From contig JAQBQD010000214.1 in assembly GCA_028287185.1 (NCBI GenBank), forward strand, positions 62,001 through 126,000: 64,000 bases of DNA. The letters run 5' to 3'. The notes below the pieces were generated by a model. That model saw only the letters and a program-made list of their open reading frames with translations, had not been told where the DNA came from and ran no database searches. The stretch's first letter is position 1, and each line of letters opens with the position of its first letter. Source of the DNA: Gemmatimonadota bacterium (lineage in GTDB: Bacteria > Gemmatimonadota > Gemmatimonadetes > Longimicrobiales > Longimicrobiaceae). Below are positions 1 through 10,874 of the stretch, one piece after another. A program made the position numbers and the translations under genes.

Positions 1-71
1 GCGGACGCGCAGGGGGCGTCCGCCGCGCACCGCACCTCGCGGAGCGCGTCATCTACCTCACCGGAGGAACG

Positions 72-305
72 ATGAAGAAGCTGAAGATGGATCTGGACGG
101 GCTGCAGGTGCAGAGCTTCGAGACGGATTCGAAGGGCGAGGAGCGCGGCACCGTGCGCGGGTTCGACTCCACCACCGGCGGTCCGTTCGGCTGCCAGGAC
201 GCGTGCATGAGCAGCTTCTACTGCGGCACTGCGTCCGGGTGCGACACGGGCGAGCTCGCGTGCCAGCAGACCGAGGTGTCGTGCCCGCACGACACCTGCG
301 CGTGA
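72..305 (+). CDS. RiPP-like Cys-rich precursor peptide
   Basis: This 77-residue peptide begins MKKLKMDLDGLQVQSFETD and ends in a Cys/Ser/Thr-rich tail with about eight cysteines. The leader style (Lys-Leu-x-Leu-Asp-Leu, then V-x-SFET) is shared with the small genes at 10445 and 54851, so this is one paralogous family. A good Shine-Dalgarno (GGAGG, about 62-66) precedes the ATG and a strong hairpin terminator follows. The Cys and Ser/Thr tail would suit a lanthipeptide- or pinensin-like RiPP precursor, but no modifying enzyme or transporter lies in this window. Function is inferred only. Confidence 0.6.
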   Translation: MKKLKMDLDGLQVQSFETDSKGEERGTVRGFDSTTGGPFGCQDACMSSFYCGTASGCDTGELACQQTEVSCPHDTCA

Positions 306-320
306 CACCGGCATGAACCG

Positions 321-360
321 GTGTGGCCGCACGGATCGAGCGTGCGGCCACACGCTTTTC
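321..360 (+). terminator. rho-independent terminator after the RiPP-like gene
   Basis: A 13-bp perfect stem, GTGTGGCCGCACG and its complement, closes a 7-nt loop and is followed by gcttttct. It lies 15 nt past the peptide stop codon and also faces the end of the rlmD gene on the other strand, so it could serve both. Confidence 0.75.
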
Positions 361-414
361 TCGTCGTCTCGATCGAGCTCGGCAGCGACCTGCGAATGGA
401 GCGAGAGCCGGCCC

Positions 415-1773
415 TCAGCCCTGCCGCGTCAGCAGCACAACGGTTTCCACGTGCGCCGTCTGCGGGAACAGGTCGAACGCGCGGACGTGCTCCACCCCGT
501 ACGCGGGCGCAAGGCGCTTCAGGTCGCGCGCGAGCGTCGCGGGGTTGCACGACACATAGACGATGCGCGCCGCGGGCGACGCCACCAGCGCCTCCGTCAC
601 GGCCGGCGCCACGCCCGCGCGCGGGGGATTGAGGATCACGAGGTCCGCCGGAAGATGGGCGGGAAGCAGCGCCTCCACGTCGCCCTCCACGAACTCCGCG
701 CCCTCCGGCGACGACTCCTTCGCCGCCGCGACCGCAAGCGCGTCCAGCTCCAGCCCCACGACGCGCGCCCCGGCCCGGGCCAGGCGCCGCGCGTGCAGGC
801 CCACGCCGCAGTAGGCGTCCACGACCGACAGCCCGCGGACGTCGCCCACGCTCTCCATGACGTGCGCCTCCAGCAGCGCCGCCGCCCCGCGGTTGACCTG
901 GAGGAAGGCGGTGCCGTTGGCCTCCACCACCTCGTCGCCCCACGTCTCCGGCAGCCCCGGCGCGCCCGCGATCAGCGTCGCCGGGTTCGCGTTCGGGCGA
1001 TGCCAGACGGCCACCAGGCCAGCGATGGAGTCCACCAGCTCCTGCGGCCGCCCCGGCGAGTATCCGCCCTCCACCAGCAGCGACACCTCGCCCTGCGCGC
1101 TGGCCCGCAGCGTGAGCCGCAACCGATCGCCGCTGGGCAGGCGGCGCGCATCCGGTCCCCAGCCGGCGCGCATCAGGTCCCAAACGCGCGAGATGGGCTC
1201 CTCCGGCAGCAGGCAGCGGCCGTCCACGTCCACGATGCGGTCCGGGTCGCCCAGCGCGTGGAACCCCGCGATCACCTCGCCCTGCCCGATGCGGCGCAGC
1301 GCGAACGACACGCGGTTCCGGTACCGGTGCTCGCTGGGCGAGGCGACGACTTCCGGCACCTCGACGGTAATCCCGCCGATGCGGGCCAAGGCGTCCGCCA
1401 CGATGCGCCGCTTGGCCCCGACCTGCGCCGCGTACGTCAGGTGCTCCAGCGTGCACCCGCCGCACTCCGCGTAGAACGCGCACGGCGCCTCGCGCCGGTC
1501 CGGCGACGGCTCCAGAACGTTCAGCAGCCGCCCGCGCGCCCAGCGGTCCTTCCGCTCCACCAGCGTCACCTGGGCCAGATCGCCCGGCGCCGTGCGGTGC
1601 ACGAAGACGACGCGGCCGTCCGGCAGGTGCCCCACCCCTTCCCCGCCCGCCGCGATGGACTCGATGCGCACCGTCACCGGCACAGGCGTCCGCCGCGGTG
1701 CGTTCGCGCCACCCCGCGGAGGCCGCGATCCGCGCGAAGGGCCGCGGCCGGGGGGGCGTCGGCGTTCGCTCAC
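415..1773 (-). CDS. rlmD: 23S rRNA (uracil-C5)-methyltransferase, RlmD/RumA type
   Basis: This 452-residue SAM-dependent RNA methyltransferase of the TrmA/RumA family makes 5-methyluridine in RNA. A basic, low-complexity N-terminal tail precedes a TRAM-like region. The CAFYAECGGC cysteine cluster near residue 100 fits the RumA [4Fe-4S] site. Downstream are a SAM-binding segment (DAYCGVGLH), NPPRAG and the catalytic SCNPATLARD motif with the nucleophilic Cys. Its start overlaps the accC stop by 4 nt, so the two are probably translated together. The exact target uridine cannot be read from sequence. Confidence 0.88.
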   Translation of the reverse strand: MSERRRPPGRGPSRGSRPPRGGANAPRRTPVPVTVRIESIAAGGEGVGHLPDGRVVFVHRTAPGDLAQVTLVERKDRWARGRLLNVLEPSPDRREAPCAFYAECGGCTLEHLTYAAQVGAKRRIVADALARIGGITVEVPEVVASPSEHRYRNRVSFALRRIGQGEVIAGFHALGDPDRIVDVDGRCLLPEEPISRVWDLMRAGWGPDARRLPSGDRLRLTLRASAQGEVSLLVEGGYSPGRPQELVDSIAGLVAVWHRPNANPATLIAGAPGLPETWGDEVVEANGTAFLQVNRGAAALLEAHVMESVGDVRGLSVVDAYCGVGLHARRLARAGARVVGLELDALAVAAAKESSPEGAEFVEGDVEALLPAHLPADLVILNPPRAGVAPAVTEALVASPAARIVYVSCNPATLARDLKRLAPAYGVEHVRAFDLFPQTAHVETVVLLTRQG

Positions 1774-3275
1774 CCGCGTCTCCAGCCGCCGCGGTCGCGC
1801 CAGCGGCTCGCGCCCGCCGCGGCGGTGCCGGCCTGCACGCGGGGGACGGACTTGGTGTGCCGCCGCTCCTGCTCCAGCAGCGCCGCGGCCAGGGCGGCGG
1901 CGCGGATCAGCTCCTCATCGTCGGATGGAGCCAGCAGCTCCGCCTCGTGCTTCTCCAGGTATTTGATGTCCAGCCGCCCGGCGCGGAAGTCCGGCTCGTC
2001 CATCACGCGCAGGTGGAAGGGCACGGCCGTGTCCACGCCCTCCACCCGCAACTCCAGCAGCGCGCGCTTCATCCGCTCCACCGCTTCGATCCGCGTCGGC
2101 GCGTGGACGATCAGCTTGGCCAGCATGGGATCGTAGAACAACCCGACCTCGACCCCCGTCGCGATGCCGCCGTCCCAGCGCACGCCCGGCCCCGTCGGCA
2201 CCGTCAGCCCCGTGATGCGGCCGGTGGAGGGGAGGAAGGAGTTGAACGGGTCCTCGGAGGTGATGCGGCACTCGATGGCGTGGCCGGTGAAGCGCACGTC
2301 CTCCTGCGTCCACGGCAGCGCCTCGCCGGCCGCCACGCGGATCTGCCACTGCACCAGGTCGATGCCGGTCACCAGCTCCGTCACGGGGTGCTCCACCTGG
2401 ATGCGCGTGTTCATCTCCAGGAAGAAGAACTGCCCCTCGTGGTAGAGGAACTCCACCGTCCCGGCCCCTTCGTAGCTGACGGCCTTCGCCGCGGCGACGG
2501 CGGTGGCGCCCATGGCGGCGCGCTCCTCGGGCGTCAGCACGGCGCTCGGTGCCTCCTCCACCAGCTTCTGGTGGCGGCGCTGGATGGAGCACTCGCGCTC
2601 GCCCAGGTGCAGCGTGTTGCCGTGGCGGTCGGCCAGGAGCTGGATCTCGATGTGGCGCGGGCCGTCCAGGAACTTCTCGATGTAGACGGAGTTGTCGCCG
2701 AAGGCTGCCTGCGCCTCGTTGCCCGCCGCCTCGAACGCGCGCTCGATCTCGTCCTCGCCGCGCACCACGCGCATGCCCTTGCCGCCGCCGCCCGCCGCCG
2801 CCTTCAGCAGCACGGGATAGCCCACCTCGCCCGCCACCTTCCGCGCCTCGGCCGCGTCCTTCAAGGCGTCCTTGGTGCCAGGGACGACGGGCACGCCGGC
2901 GGCGATAACCCGCGTGCGCGCCGCCGTCTTGTCGCCCATGGCCGTCACCGCCTCGGGCGACGGGCCGATGAAGACGAGCCCCGCGTCGCGCACGGCCTGG
3001 ATGAAGGGTGCGCGCTCGGAGAGGAAGCCGTAGCCGGGGTGGATGGCCTCGGCCCCGCAGCGCTTCGCCACGTCGATCAGCACGTCGCCGCGCAGGTAGC
3101 TCTGCGCGCTGGGCGGCGGGCCGATCAGGTACGCCTCGTCCGCCGCCAGCACGTGCGGCGCCAGGCGGTCGGCCTCGGAGTACACGGCGACGGCCTGCAC
3201 GCCCAGCTCGTGGGCGGCGCGGATCACGCGCAACGCGATCTCGCCGCGGTTGGCCACCAGGATCTTCTTGAACAC
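1770..3275 (-). CDS. accC: acyl-CoA carboxylase biotin carboxylase subunit
   Basis: This ATP-grasp enzyme carboxylates biotin on its carrier protein. The protein begins FKKILVANRGEIALR after a GTG start chosen because that motif is the family N-terminus. It has the Gly-rich loop GGGGKGMRVV and the signature EMNTRIQVEHPVTE. At about 501 residues it is some 50 longer than typical AccC. The extra C-terminal tail (from KHEAELLAPSDDEE) is acidic then basic and contains no biotin-attachment MKM motif, so a separate carrier is needed. The carboxyltransferase partner at 4857-6407 lies 1.6 kb upstream on the same strand. Confidence 0.93.
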   Translation of the reverse strand: MFKKILVANRGEIALRVIRAAHELGVQAVAVYSEADRLAPHVLAADEAYLIGPPPSAQSYLRGDVLIDVAKRCGAEAIHPGYGFLSERAPFIQAVRDAGLVFIGPSPEAVTAMGDKTAARTRVIAAGVPVVPGTKDALKDAAEARKVAGEVGYPVLLKAAAGGGGKGMRVVRGEDEIERAFEAAGNEAQAAFGDNSVYIEKFLDGPRHIEIQLLADRHGNTLHLGERECSIQRRHQKLVEEAPSAVLTPEERAAMGATAVAAAKAVSYEGAGTVEFLYHEGQFFFLEMNTRIQVEHPVTELVTGIDLVQWQIRVAAGEALPWTQEDVRFTGHAIECRITSEDPFNSFLPSTGRITGLTVPTGPGVRWDGGIATGVEVGLFYDPMLAKLIVHAPTRIEAVERMKRALLELRVEGVDTAVPFHLRVMDEPDFRAGRLDIKYLEKHEAELLAPSDDEELIRAAALAAALLEQERRHTKSVPRVQAGTAAAGASRWRDRGGWRRG

Positions 3276-3429
3276 GCGTTCTCGTCCGTTCGTCTGCGGT
3301 TCGCCTGCCCATCCACAAGCCACCCGTGCGGCGGAGTGCGGAAAGCCTGGACAAACTACAATCGGCCCGCCGAGTTGGCGAGCCGATGGAGATTCACCGC
3401 TTGTTCGTCCTCGGCGGAATCGGACGCGG

Positions 3430-4116
3430 TCAGCCGCCCGGTCCGTCCACGATCCCGAACGCACGCACCGGGAAGGTGCCGAATCCCTTCACTTTCACCG
3501 GCACGGCGAAGAACCGGAATCCGCTGTCCGGCACCTGCTCCAGCCCGCGCATGTGCTCGCAGACCGGGATCTCCGCGCCCAACAGCACCGTGTGGACGGG
3601 CCGCGCGGGATCGTCCGTGCTGTCGATGTTCAGCGAGTCGATGCCGACCAGCACCGCGCCCGCGTCGCGCAGGTGCTCGGCCGCGTCGCGCGTCAGGTGC
3701 GGGTGGCCGTCGAAGTACGCGTCCGTCCCCCACTTCTCCGCGTGGCCCGTGTGCACCAGCACGGCCCTGCCCCTCACGTCCACCCCGGCGAAAGCGGCGG
3801 CGTCGATCGCGCGCTCCACGCGTCCTGCGCAGCGGATCACTACAGCATCCAGGTCCGCCAGCGACTCCAGCGGTAGCTCGGACAGGTCCTTGCCACCGGC
3901 GAAGCGGTGGAACGGGCTGTCCACGTAGGTGCCCGTGTTGGCGATCATGTCGATGCGCCCGATCTGGAACTCCGTGCCCTCCGCGTAGATCGCGCGCGAC
4001 GCCTCGCGGCTCAGATAGTCGCAGATCAGCGGCGCCGGATAGCCCTTCAGCGTCACCATCCCGTGTTCGACGGTGTGGCTCAGGTCAACGAGACGGCGGG
4101 TAGGCACGGCACTCAC
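3430..4116 (-). CDS. cyclase-family metal-dependent hydrolase (kynurenine formamidase-like)
   Basis: This 228-residue protein belongs to the cyclase/KynB superfamily of metal-dependent amide hydrolases. The motif normally written HxGTHxDxPxH reads NTGTYVDSPFHRF here, so it belongs to the NTGTYxDxPxH subgroup rather than to true KynB. A later HTGHAEKWGT segment and a GIDSLNID segment fit the same fold. The substrate is unknown. Its ATG overlaps the stop codon of the upstream ParE-like toxin by 4 nt, which places it in the toxin-antitoxin transcript. Confidence 0.8.
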   Translation of the reverse strand: MSAVPTRRLVDLSHTVEHGMVTLKGYPAPLICDYLSREASRAIYAEGTEFQIGRIDMIANTGTYVDSPFHRFAGGKDLSELPLESLADLDAVVIRCAGRVERAIDAAAFAGVDVRGRAVLVHTGHAEKWGTDAYFDGHPHLTRDAAEHLRDAGAVLVGIDSLNIDSTDDPARPVHTVLLGAEIPVCEHMRGLEQVPDSGFRFFAVPVKVKGFGTFPVRAFGIVDGPGG

Positions 4117-4412
4117 GGTGCGTCTTCCTCCTCTTGATCCCGCCGCGTGTGCACCACGGCGAGGATCTCGATGCGGTCAGGGAGGATGCGGTAGATGATG
4201 CGATAGGTGCCGTACAGCACCTCCCGCTGTTCCGGGGTATCTTCACGGGACGCTTCGAGCACCCGGCCGCTCCGCGGGAACGAAGCGAGCCGGCTGACGG
4301 CAGGGCCCAGGCCGCGGAGCCACATGGTCGCGGCTCCCGGGCGCTCCGCGGCGATGTAGTCGGCGATCTCCTGCGCTTCGCCGATCGCGCGAGGAGACCA
4401 GGCGATCCTCAT
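4113..4412 (-). CDS. ParE/RelE-family toxin
   Basis: This 99-residue protein has the ParE fold pattern: an N-terminal WSPRAIGEAQEIADYIA helix, a central FPRSGR turn, and the C-terminal strands LYGTYRIIYRI and IEILAVVHTRRD. ParE/RelE family toxins poison gyrase or cleave mRNA; which one applies here is not clear. It overlaps the antitoxin by 4 nt and the downstream cyclase gene by 4 nt. Confidence 0.88.
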   Translation of the reverse strand: MRIAWSPRAIGEAQEIADYIAAERPGAATMWLRGLGPAVSRLASFPRSGRVLEASREDTPEQREVLYGTYRIIYRILPDRIEILAVVHTRRDQEEEDAP

Positions 4413-4693
4413 CTGCCGTCGAAGCGTTCGAGAAGATCCGCCATCACCCGCTCATGCGGCACCCCGAGGCCGGCGTCCAGCTCACGCTCGGCCTCGCGAA
4501 TTCCCTCCATCAGCTCCACGCTGTCCAGCAGCCGCTCGTACTCGCGCACGTCCAGAAGCACCGCGGCGCTCTTGCCGTGCTGCGTGAGGACGAGAGGACG
4601 ATGGGTATCGCGCACCTGCTGCACGAAGCGGGCTGCGTTCTGCCGGAACTCCGACACCGGCTTCACGTCTTCATCGAGCCTGATCCTGTCCAT
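4409..4693 (-). CDS. Phd/YefM-family antitoxin
   Basis: This 94-residue antitoxin has the family pattern in its N-terminal half: KPVSEFRQNAARFVQQV, then RPLVLTQHGKSAAVLLDVREYERL. Its acidic C-terminal helices would wrap the toxin. A GGAGGT Shine-Dalgarno (4699-4704 on the complement) sits 5 nt before the ATG, and a promoter with inverted repeats lies immediately upstream, as expected for an autorepressed module. Confidence 0.9.
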   Translation of the reverse strand: MDRIRLDEDVKPVSEFRQNAARFVQQVRDTHRPLVLTQHGKSAAVLLDVREYERLLDSVELMEGIREAERELDAGLGVPHERVMADLLERFDGR

Positions 4694-4710
4694 GCGTCAC
4701 CTCCAGGTAA

Positions 4711-4760
4711 GTACGTCTCGTCGTACGAAATAATGTACGCACTGACACTGGACGAGACAA
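4711..4760 (-). promoter_or_regulatory. toxin-antitoxin promoter with inverted-repeat operator
   Basis: Read on the minus strand, TTGTCT (4755-4760) and TACATT (4732-4737) are separated by 17 bp. Three copies of GTACG/CGTAC (4711-4715, 4722-4726, 4735-4739) form overlapping palindromes across the -10 and start region. They are likely binding sites for the antitoxin or toxin-antitoxin complex. Confidence 0.65.
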
Positions 4761-4856
4761 GCCGGTCGCGTCGCCCTTCCGCGAGATGGCGGGCGCATAC
4801 GCCGCGTCTCCGCCCGAACGAGCGACAGGCGCTTCCCGAAGCGCCCGTCGTCATCG

Positions 4857-6407
4857 TCACAGCGGGATGTTGCCGTGCTTCTTGGGCGGGTTGCTGTCCC
4901 GCTTGTTCTGCAGCATGTCGAACGCGCTGATCACCCGGGCCCGCGTCTCGCGCGGGTCGATCACGTCGTCCACGTACCCGCGCGCGGCGGCGGCGAAGGG
5001 GTTGGCGAAGCGCTCGCCGTACTCCGCCTGCTTCGCCTCCGCGGCGGCGGCCGGGTCGGCGGCGGACGCGATCTCGCGGCGGTACAGGATCTCCACCGCG
5101 CCCTTGGCCCCCATCACGGCGATCTCGGCGGTGGGCCAGGCGTAGTTGATGTCGCCGCGGATGTGCTTGGACGACATCACGTCGTAGGCCCCGCCGTACG
5201 CCTTGCGGGTGATGATGGTCACCTTGGGCACCGTCGCCTCGCAGAAGGCGTACAGCAGCTTGGCGCCGTGCCGGATGATGCCGCCGTGCTCCTGCGCCAC
5301 GCCGGGCAGGAAGCCGGGCACGTCCTCGAAGGTGAGCAGCGGCACGTTGAAGGCATCGCAGAAGCGGACGAAGCGCGCCGCCTTCACCGAGGCGTCGATG
5401 TCCAGCACCCCGGCCAGCACCGCGGGCTGGTTGGCCACGATGCCCACCGAGTGCCCGCCGACGTGCGCGAAGCCGACCAGGATGTTGCCCGCGTAGTCGG
5501 CGTGCACCTCGTAGAACTCGCGGTCGTCCACCACGCGGCGGATGACGTCGTGCATGTCGTAGGGCTTGTTCGGGCTGTCGGGCACCACGTCCAGCAGCTC
5601 CTCGTCGGCCCGGTCGAACGGATCGTCAGTGGGCTTCCGCGGCGCGTCCTCGGCGTTGTTCTGCGGGATGAACTCGAACAGGTGCCGGATCTTGTGCAGG
5701 CACTCCACCTCGCTCTTCACGGCGAAGTGGGCCACGCCACTTTTGGCCGCGTGCGCCGCCGCGCCGCCCAGGTCCTCCATCGTCACGTCCTCGTGCGTAA
5801 CCGTCTTCACCACGTTGGGGCCGGTCACGAACATGTAGCTCGATCCCTGCACCATGTAGATGAAGTCCGTGATCGCCGGCGAGTACACCGCACCGCCCGC
5901 GCACGGCCCCAGGATGGCGCTGATCTGGGGGACGACGCCCGACGCCAGCGTGTTGCGCAGGAAGATGTCCGCGTAGCCGCCGAGCGAGACCACGCCCTCC
6001 TGGATGCGCGCGCCGCCCGAGTCGTTCAGGCCGATGACGGGGGCGCCGTTCTTGAGCGCCAGGTCCATCACCTTTACCACCTTCTCCGCGTGCGCCTCGC
6101 TGAGCGACCCGCCGAAGACGGTGAAGTCCTGCGAGAAGACATAGACCAGGCGCCCGTTGATGGTGCCGTAGCCCGTGACCACGCCGTCGCCCAGGTACTT
6201 CTCGTTCGCCAGGCCGAAGTCCGTGGCGCGGTGCACCACGAAGCGGTCCAGCTCCACGAAGGAACCCTCGTCCAGAAGCACGTCCAGGCGCTCGCGGGCC
6301 GTCAGCTTGCCGCGCTCGTGCTGCGCCTTGACGCGCTTCTCGCCGCCGCCCAGCTCCGCCTGGCGGCGCAGCGACTCCAGGTGCTCCAGCTTCTCCCGCA
6401 TGGACAT
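4857..6407 (-). CDS. pccB: acyl-CoA carboxylase carboxyltransferase subunit (propionyl-CoA type)
   Basis: This 516-residue carboxyltransferase moves the carboxyl group from biotin to an acyl-CoA. It has the PccB-type start with [17 protein letters not shown], the acyl-CoA site FGGSLSEAH and [12 protein letters not shown], and the C-terminal oxyanion region with [12 protein letters not shown] and the usual DPRETR. Length and order match PccB/AccD5 rather than AccD, so the substrate is probably propionyl- or mixed acyl-CoA. It pairs with the biotin carboxylase at 1770-3275. Confidence 0.93.
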   Translation of the reverse strand: MSMREKLEHLESLRRQAELGGGEKRVKAQHERGKLTARERLDVLLDEGSFVELDRFVVHRATDFGLANEKYLGDGVVTGYGTINGRLVYVFSQDFTVFGGSLSEAHAEKVVKVMDLALKNGAPVIGLNDSGGARIQEGVVSLGGYADIFLRNTLASGVVPQISAILGPCAGGAVYSPAITDFIYMVQGSSYMFVTGPNVVKTVTHEDVTMEDLGGAAAHAAKSGVAHFAVKSEVECLHKIRHLFEFIPQNNAEDAPRKPTDDPFDRADEELLDVVPDSPNKPYDMHDVIRRVVDDREFYEVHADYAGNILVGFAHVGGHSVGIVANQPAVLAGVLDIDASVKAARFVRFCDAFNVPLLTFEDVPGFLPGVAQEHGGIIRHGAKLLYAFCEATVPKVTIITRKAYGGAYDVMSSKHIRGDINYAWPTAEIAVMGAKGAVEILYRREIASAADPAAAAEAKQAEYGERFANPFAAAARGYVDDVIDPRETRARVISAFDMLQNKRDSNPPKKHGNIPL

Positions 6408-6618
6408 CGCGAGGTTCCCGTGGTCTCTGTGTGAGGTGCGTCCCCGCCCCGAACGGCGCGGAAAGCGGCCAATCTAACAGGGCGGGCGGCGCTTCGCACC
6501 TGTGGACGCGGGGGATGAAACGCTAGGCGCGGCCCCTCCGTATGCGTATCATGCTCCGCGGTCCCCCGCGGCGCGGCGGGACGCGAGCCTTCCCCACCCC
6601 ACCCCAGGAGATCGGCCC

Positions 6619-7152
6619 ATGGCAAAGTCCTTCGCTGAACGCATGATCGGCGCGGCGATGCTGGACGTAGCGACGTACGAAGAGGTGGAGGCCGACGTGA
6701 GCGCCACCTCGCAGGCCGCCGGCGTGGTCGCGATCGTGGCGGTCGCCTCGGCGATCGGCGCGCTGCACGGTGGCACCGGGGCCATCATCGGCGGTATCGT
6801 GAGCGCGTTCCTGGGATGGCTTCTCTGGGCGGGGCTCACCTACCTCGTCGGCACCAAGGCCTTCAACGGCACCGCCACGTGGGGCGAGCTGCTCCGCACC
6901 CTGGGCTTCGCGCAGGCGCCCGGCGTGCTCGCCGTGCTGGGGATCGTGCCGGTCCTGGGCGGCGTCATCCGGTTCGTCGTGATGATCTGGCTCCTGGTCA
7001 CCGGCGTGATCGCCATCCGCCAGGCCCTGGATTTCGACACGGGAAAGGCGATCCTGACCGCGCTGATCGCCTGGGTCGTCATCATCGTCGTCGGGATCGT
7101 GGTCGGGCTGTTCGGCGCCGCTGTGATGGGAATGGGCGCCCTGGTCCACTGA
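6619..7152 (+). CDS. YIP1-family integral membrane protein
   Basis: This 177-residue protein starts MAKSFAERMIGAAMLD behind an AGGAG Shine-Dalgarno. Four to five hydrophobic segments follow, with short conserved connectors such as TWGELLRTLGFAQAPGVL and IAIRQALDF, which are typical of bacterial YIP1/DUF1282-like proteins. These sit in the inner membrane; their role is not established. It is monocistronic, ending at a strong hairpin. Confidence 0.75.
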   Translation: MAKSFAERMIGAAMLDVATYEEVEADVSATSQAAGVVAIVAVASAIGALHGGTGAIIGGIVSAFLGWLLWAGLTYLVGTKAFNGTATWGELLRTLGFAQAPGVLAVLGIVPVLGGVIRFVVMIWLLVTGVIAIRQALDFDTGKAILTALIAWVVIIVVGIVVGLFGAAVMGMGALVH

Positions 7153-7175
7153 CCTACCACGGGCACACATGCGAC

Positions 7176-7208
7176 GAGGCCGGTGCGGCAGCACGCCGCA
7201 CCGGCCTC
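7176..7208 (+). terminator. hairpin terminator after the YIP1-like gene
   Basis: A perfect 14-bp stem (GAGGCCGGTGCGGC and its complement) with a 5-nt loop lies 24 nt past the stop codon. There is no T-run, as is common in high-GC genomes. Confidence 0.65.
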
Positions 7209-7363
7209 GGCGCATCTCCCACACCGCTCGGCGATCGGATGCAGAACGATCTGCGGCTCGCCTCATCGCTGGCCGAAGATGCCGTCCGGGCTCGAGCGGT
7301 GCGGCGCCAGCTCGGACGGGGTGGAACGCACGGCGGATGAACCCGTCCGTGGGCCGGGAAGAA

Positions 7364-7401
7364 GCGAGGGGGCGCGGAGCCGAAGCTCCGCGCCCCCTCG
7401 C
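7364..7401 (-). terminator. terminator of rpsA
   Basis: A perfect 17-bp stem (GCGAGGGGGCGCGGAGC and its complement) has a 4-nt loop and lies 38 nt beyond the rpsA stop on the minus strand. Confidence 0.7.
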
Positions 7402-7439
7402 GGTGTTCCCTGCGGAAGCCGAAGCTCCCGGGCGGGACC

Positions 7440-9269
<1,830 letters not shown>

Positions 9270-9391
9270 GCGTTGTGGGGTCCTCACGTCTCGCCGGCGC
9301 GGTGCCGCTGGCCGGCGATCGGTTCAGGGTGGACGGTTGTTGGGCAAAATGCCCGGGAAACGGAGAAAATTACCGGTTCGGCGAAGGGCGG

Positions 9392-10096
9392 TCAACCCCC
9401 CGCCGCCCGCTCAAGCGCCAGCCGCGCCAGGCGTTCCACCTGCTCGCCGAACTCCATCCCGGTGGTGTCCACCAGCACCGCGTCGGCCGCCTGCGTGAGC
9501 GGCGCCACGGCCCGCGTGGAGTCGATCTCGTCGCGCGCCTGCAGCCGCGCGGCCTCGGCACGCAGCGCTTCCGGCGCCACGTCCGGCTCGCCGCGCTCCA
9601 GCAGCCGGCGGCGGGCCCGCTCCTCGGGCGCGCACACCAGGTAGGCCTTCAGCTCCGCGTCAGGAAACACCACCGTGCCGATGTCGCGCCCGTCCGCCAC
9701 CAGCCCGCCGCGGGCGCCCGCCTCGCGCAACGCGTCCATCAGCCACTCGCGCACGGAGGGCACGGCTGCCATCCGCGACACGTGCGCGTTCACCCGCTCG
9801 GAGCGGATCGCCTCGCCCACGTCGCGCCCCGCCACCGTCATGTGGTAGCCGGCGCCATCCGCGGCGCCATGCACCTCCAGCGCGTCCAGCTCCGCGGGCG
9901 TGAGCGAATCCCACCTCTCCACCGGGATCTCCGCCTGGAGGGCGGCGTGGGTGATGGCGCGGTAGAAGGCGCCCGAGTCCAGGTGCCGGTATCCCAGCCT
10001 CGCCGCCAGCGCCTTCGCGGTGGAGCTCTTGCCCGAGCCCGCGGGCCCGTCCAGCGCCACGATGATCCCGTCGGGGCGATGCGTCCGTTGCGTCAT
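9392..10096 (-). CDS. cmk: cytidylate kinase
   Basis: This 234-residue kinase phosphorylates CMP and dCMP using ATP. The P-loop GPAGSGKSS is at about residues 17-25, followed by YRHLDSGAFYRA and the NMP-binding GRDVGEAIRSERVN, then DGRDIGTVVFPDAELK and the arginine-rich lid EERARRRLLERGE. Length fits the family. It lies directly upstream of rpsA. Confidence 0.95.
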   Translation of the reverse strand: MTQRTHRPDGIIVALDGPAGSGKSSTAKALAARLGYRHLDSGAFYRAITHAALQAEIPVERWDSLTPAELDALEVHGAADGAGYHMTVAGRDVGEAIRSERVNAHVSRMAAVPSVREWLMDALREAGARGGLVADGRDIGTVVFPDAELKAYLVCAPEERARRRLLERGEPDVAPEALRAEAARLQARDEIDSTRAVAPLTQAADAVLVDTTGMEFGEQVERLARLALERAAGG

Positions 10097-10444
10097 TCGT
10101 CTCTTCGTTCGGTCGGGCCAGGAGCGGAGATTCTCACCCGACGCAATCTAATAACCCAAGGAAGCCTCGCATCCCTCACCCGGGTCCGGCCGACGTCGGC
10201 CGGCGTTGCCGTTGATCGGGGTCCACGCCGTCACCATCCACATCATAGCGGAAGTTCTTGGAATTCATCGCGTGGGGTGATGTCTGCGTCCATCCACATT
10301 TGAAGTAGGGTCGCCGCCTCAGATGGGACGCGGTGGATCGTGCACGTGCGCATGATCCATGCAGCCGCCCCGCGTGCGCGCGCCGGGCGAGCCGGCGGGC
10401 GTGGAGCGCATGTGCGCTCCACCCTTTCACTTGGAGTCCGAGCC
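10097..10444. other. intergenic region between cmk and the second RiPP-like gene
   Basis: Divergent promoters for cmk (minus) and the peptide gene (plus) should lie here. It holds a perfect 18-bp palindrome CCGGCCGACGTCGGCCGG at 10186-10203. Short minus-strand reading frames encode a fragment such as MWMDADITPRDEFQELP without a convincing ribosome site, so a decayed gene is possible. Nothing else is supported. Confidence 0.4.
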
Positions 10445-10594
10445 ATGCACAAGCTCACGCTGGACCTCGAATCGCTGAACATCGAGACGTTCGCGACCGC
10501 TCCGGAGCTGGGAACCGAGTTCCTGACGCTCGGGGAGGAGCTGATCTCCAGGAAGAGCTGCATCGAGCAATGCACCACCTCGTGCGTTCCCTGA
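10445..10594 (+). CDS. short RiPP-like peptide
   Basis: This 49-residue peptide starts MHKLTLDLESLNIETFAT, matching the leader of the genes at 72 and 54851. Unlike them, it has a short core with only three cysteines, ending SCIEQCTTSCVP. It therefore looks like the same leader carrying a different, minimal cargo. A GGAG-like ribosome site lies before the ATG. No modifying enzyme is adjacent. Confidence 0.55.
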   Translation: MHKLTLDLESLNIETFATAPELGTEFLTLGEELISRKSCIEQCTTSCVP

Positions 10595-10794
10595 TCGCGC
10601 GGCGTCCGTAGTGCGGAGGGCGCCCGCCACGATCGCCTGCTGGACGAATTGGCAGTGTATCGCCCCGAAGAGATCTACACGGGAGATCTACGAGGGGCCG
10701 CCGGATCCGCGTCTATTTCAGCTGGTTCATGGAGCGCGCCGCCTGCACAAAGCTGACGCCGGAGCCGTTCCTGTTCTGATCGAGCTTCGGTATA

Positions 10795-10828
10795 AAGAGA
10801 GCCCCGCGCCAAGATCGGTGCGGGGCTC
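10795..10828 (-). terminator. terminator of the bshA-nadC-birA transcript
   Basis: On the minus strand, GAGCCCCGC pairs with GCGGGGCTC (with a wobble extension) and runs into ctctttat. It lies about 47 nt past the birA stop. Confidence 0.7.
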
Positions 10829-10874
10829 CCGTATGTCTCGACCGACGCAAGATCGGACTCCGTCGGGATGCGCC

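Noticed and set aside
3430-4116. Kynurenine formamidase KynB
   Set aside because: The HxGTHxDxPxH histidines are replaced (NTGTYVDSP), so only the wider cyclase family is supported.
4875-6434. A 519-residue frame opposite the carboxyltransferase gene
   Set aside because: Antisense shadow of pccB with no domain.
10176-10430. Possible minus-strand gene upstream of cmk
   Set aside because: No ribosome site, no family and frames shift over the stretch; at best a remnant.
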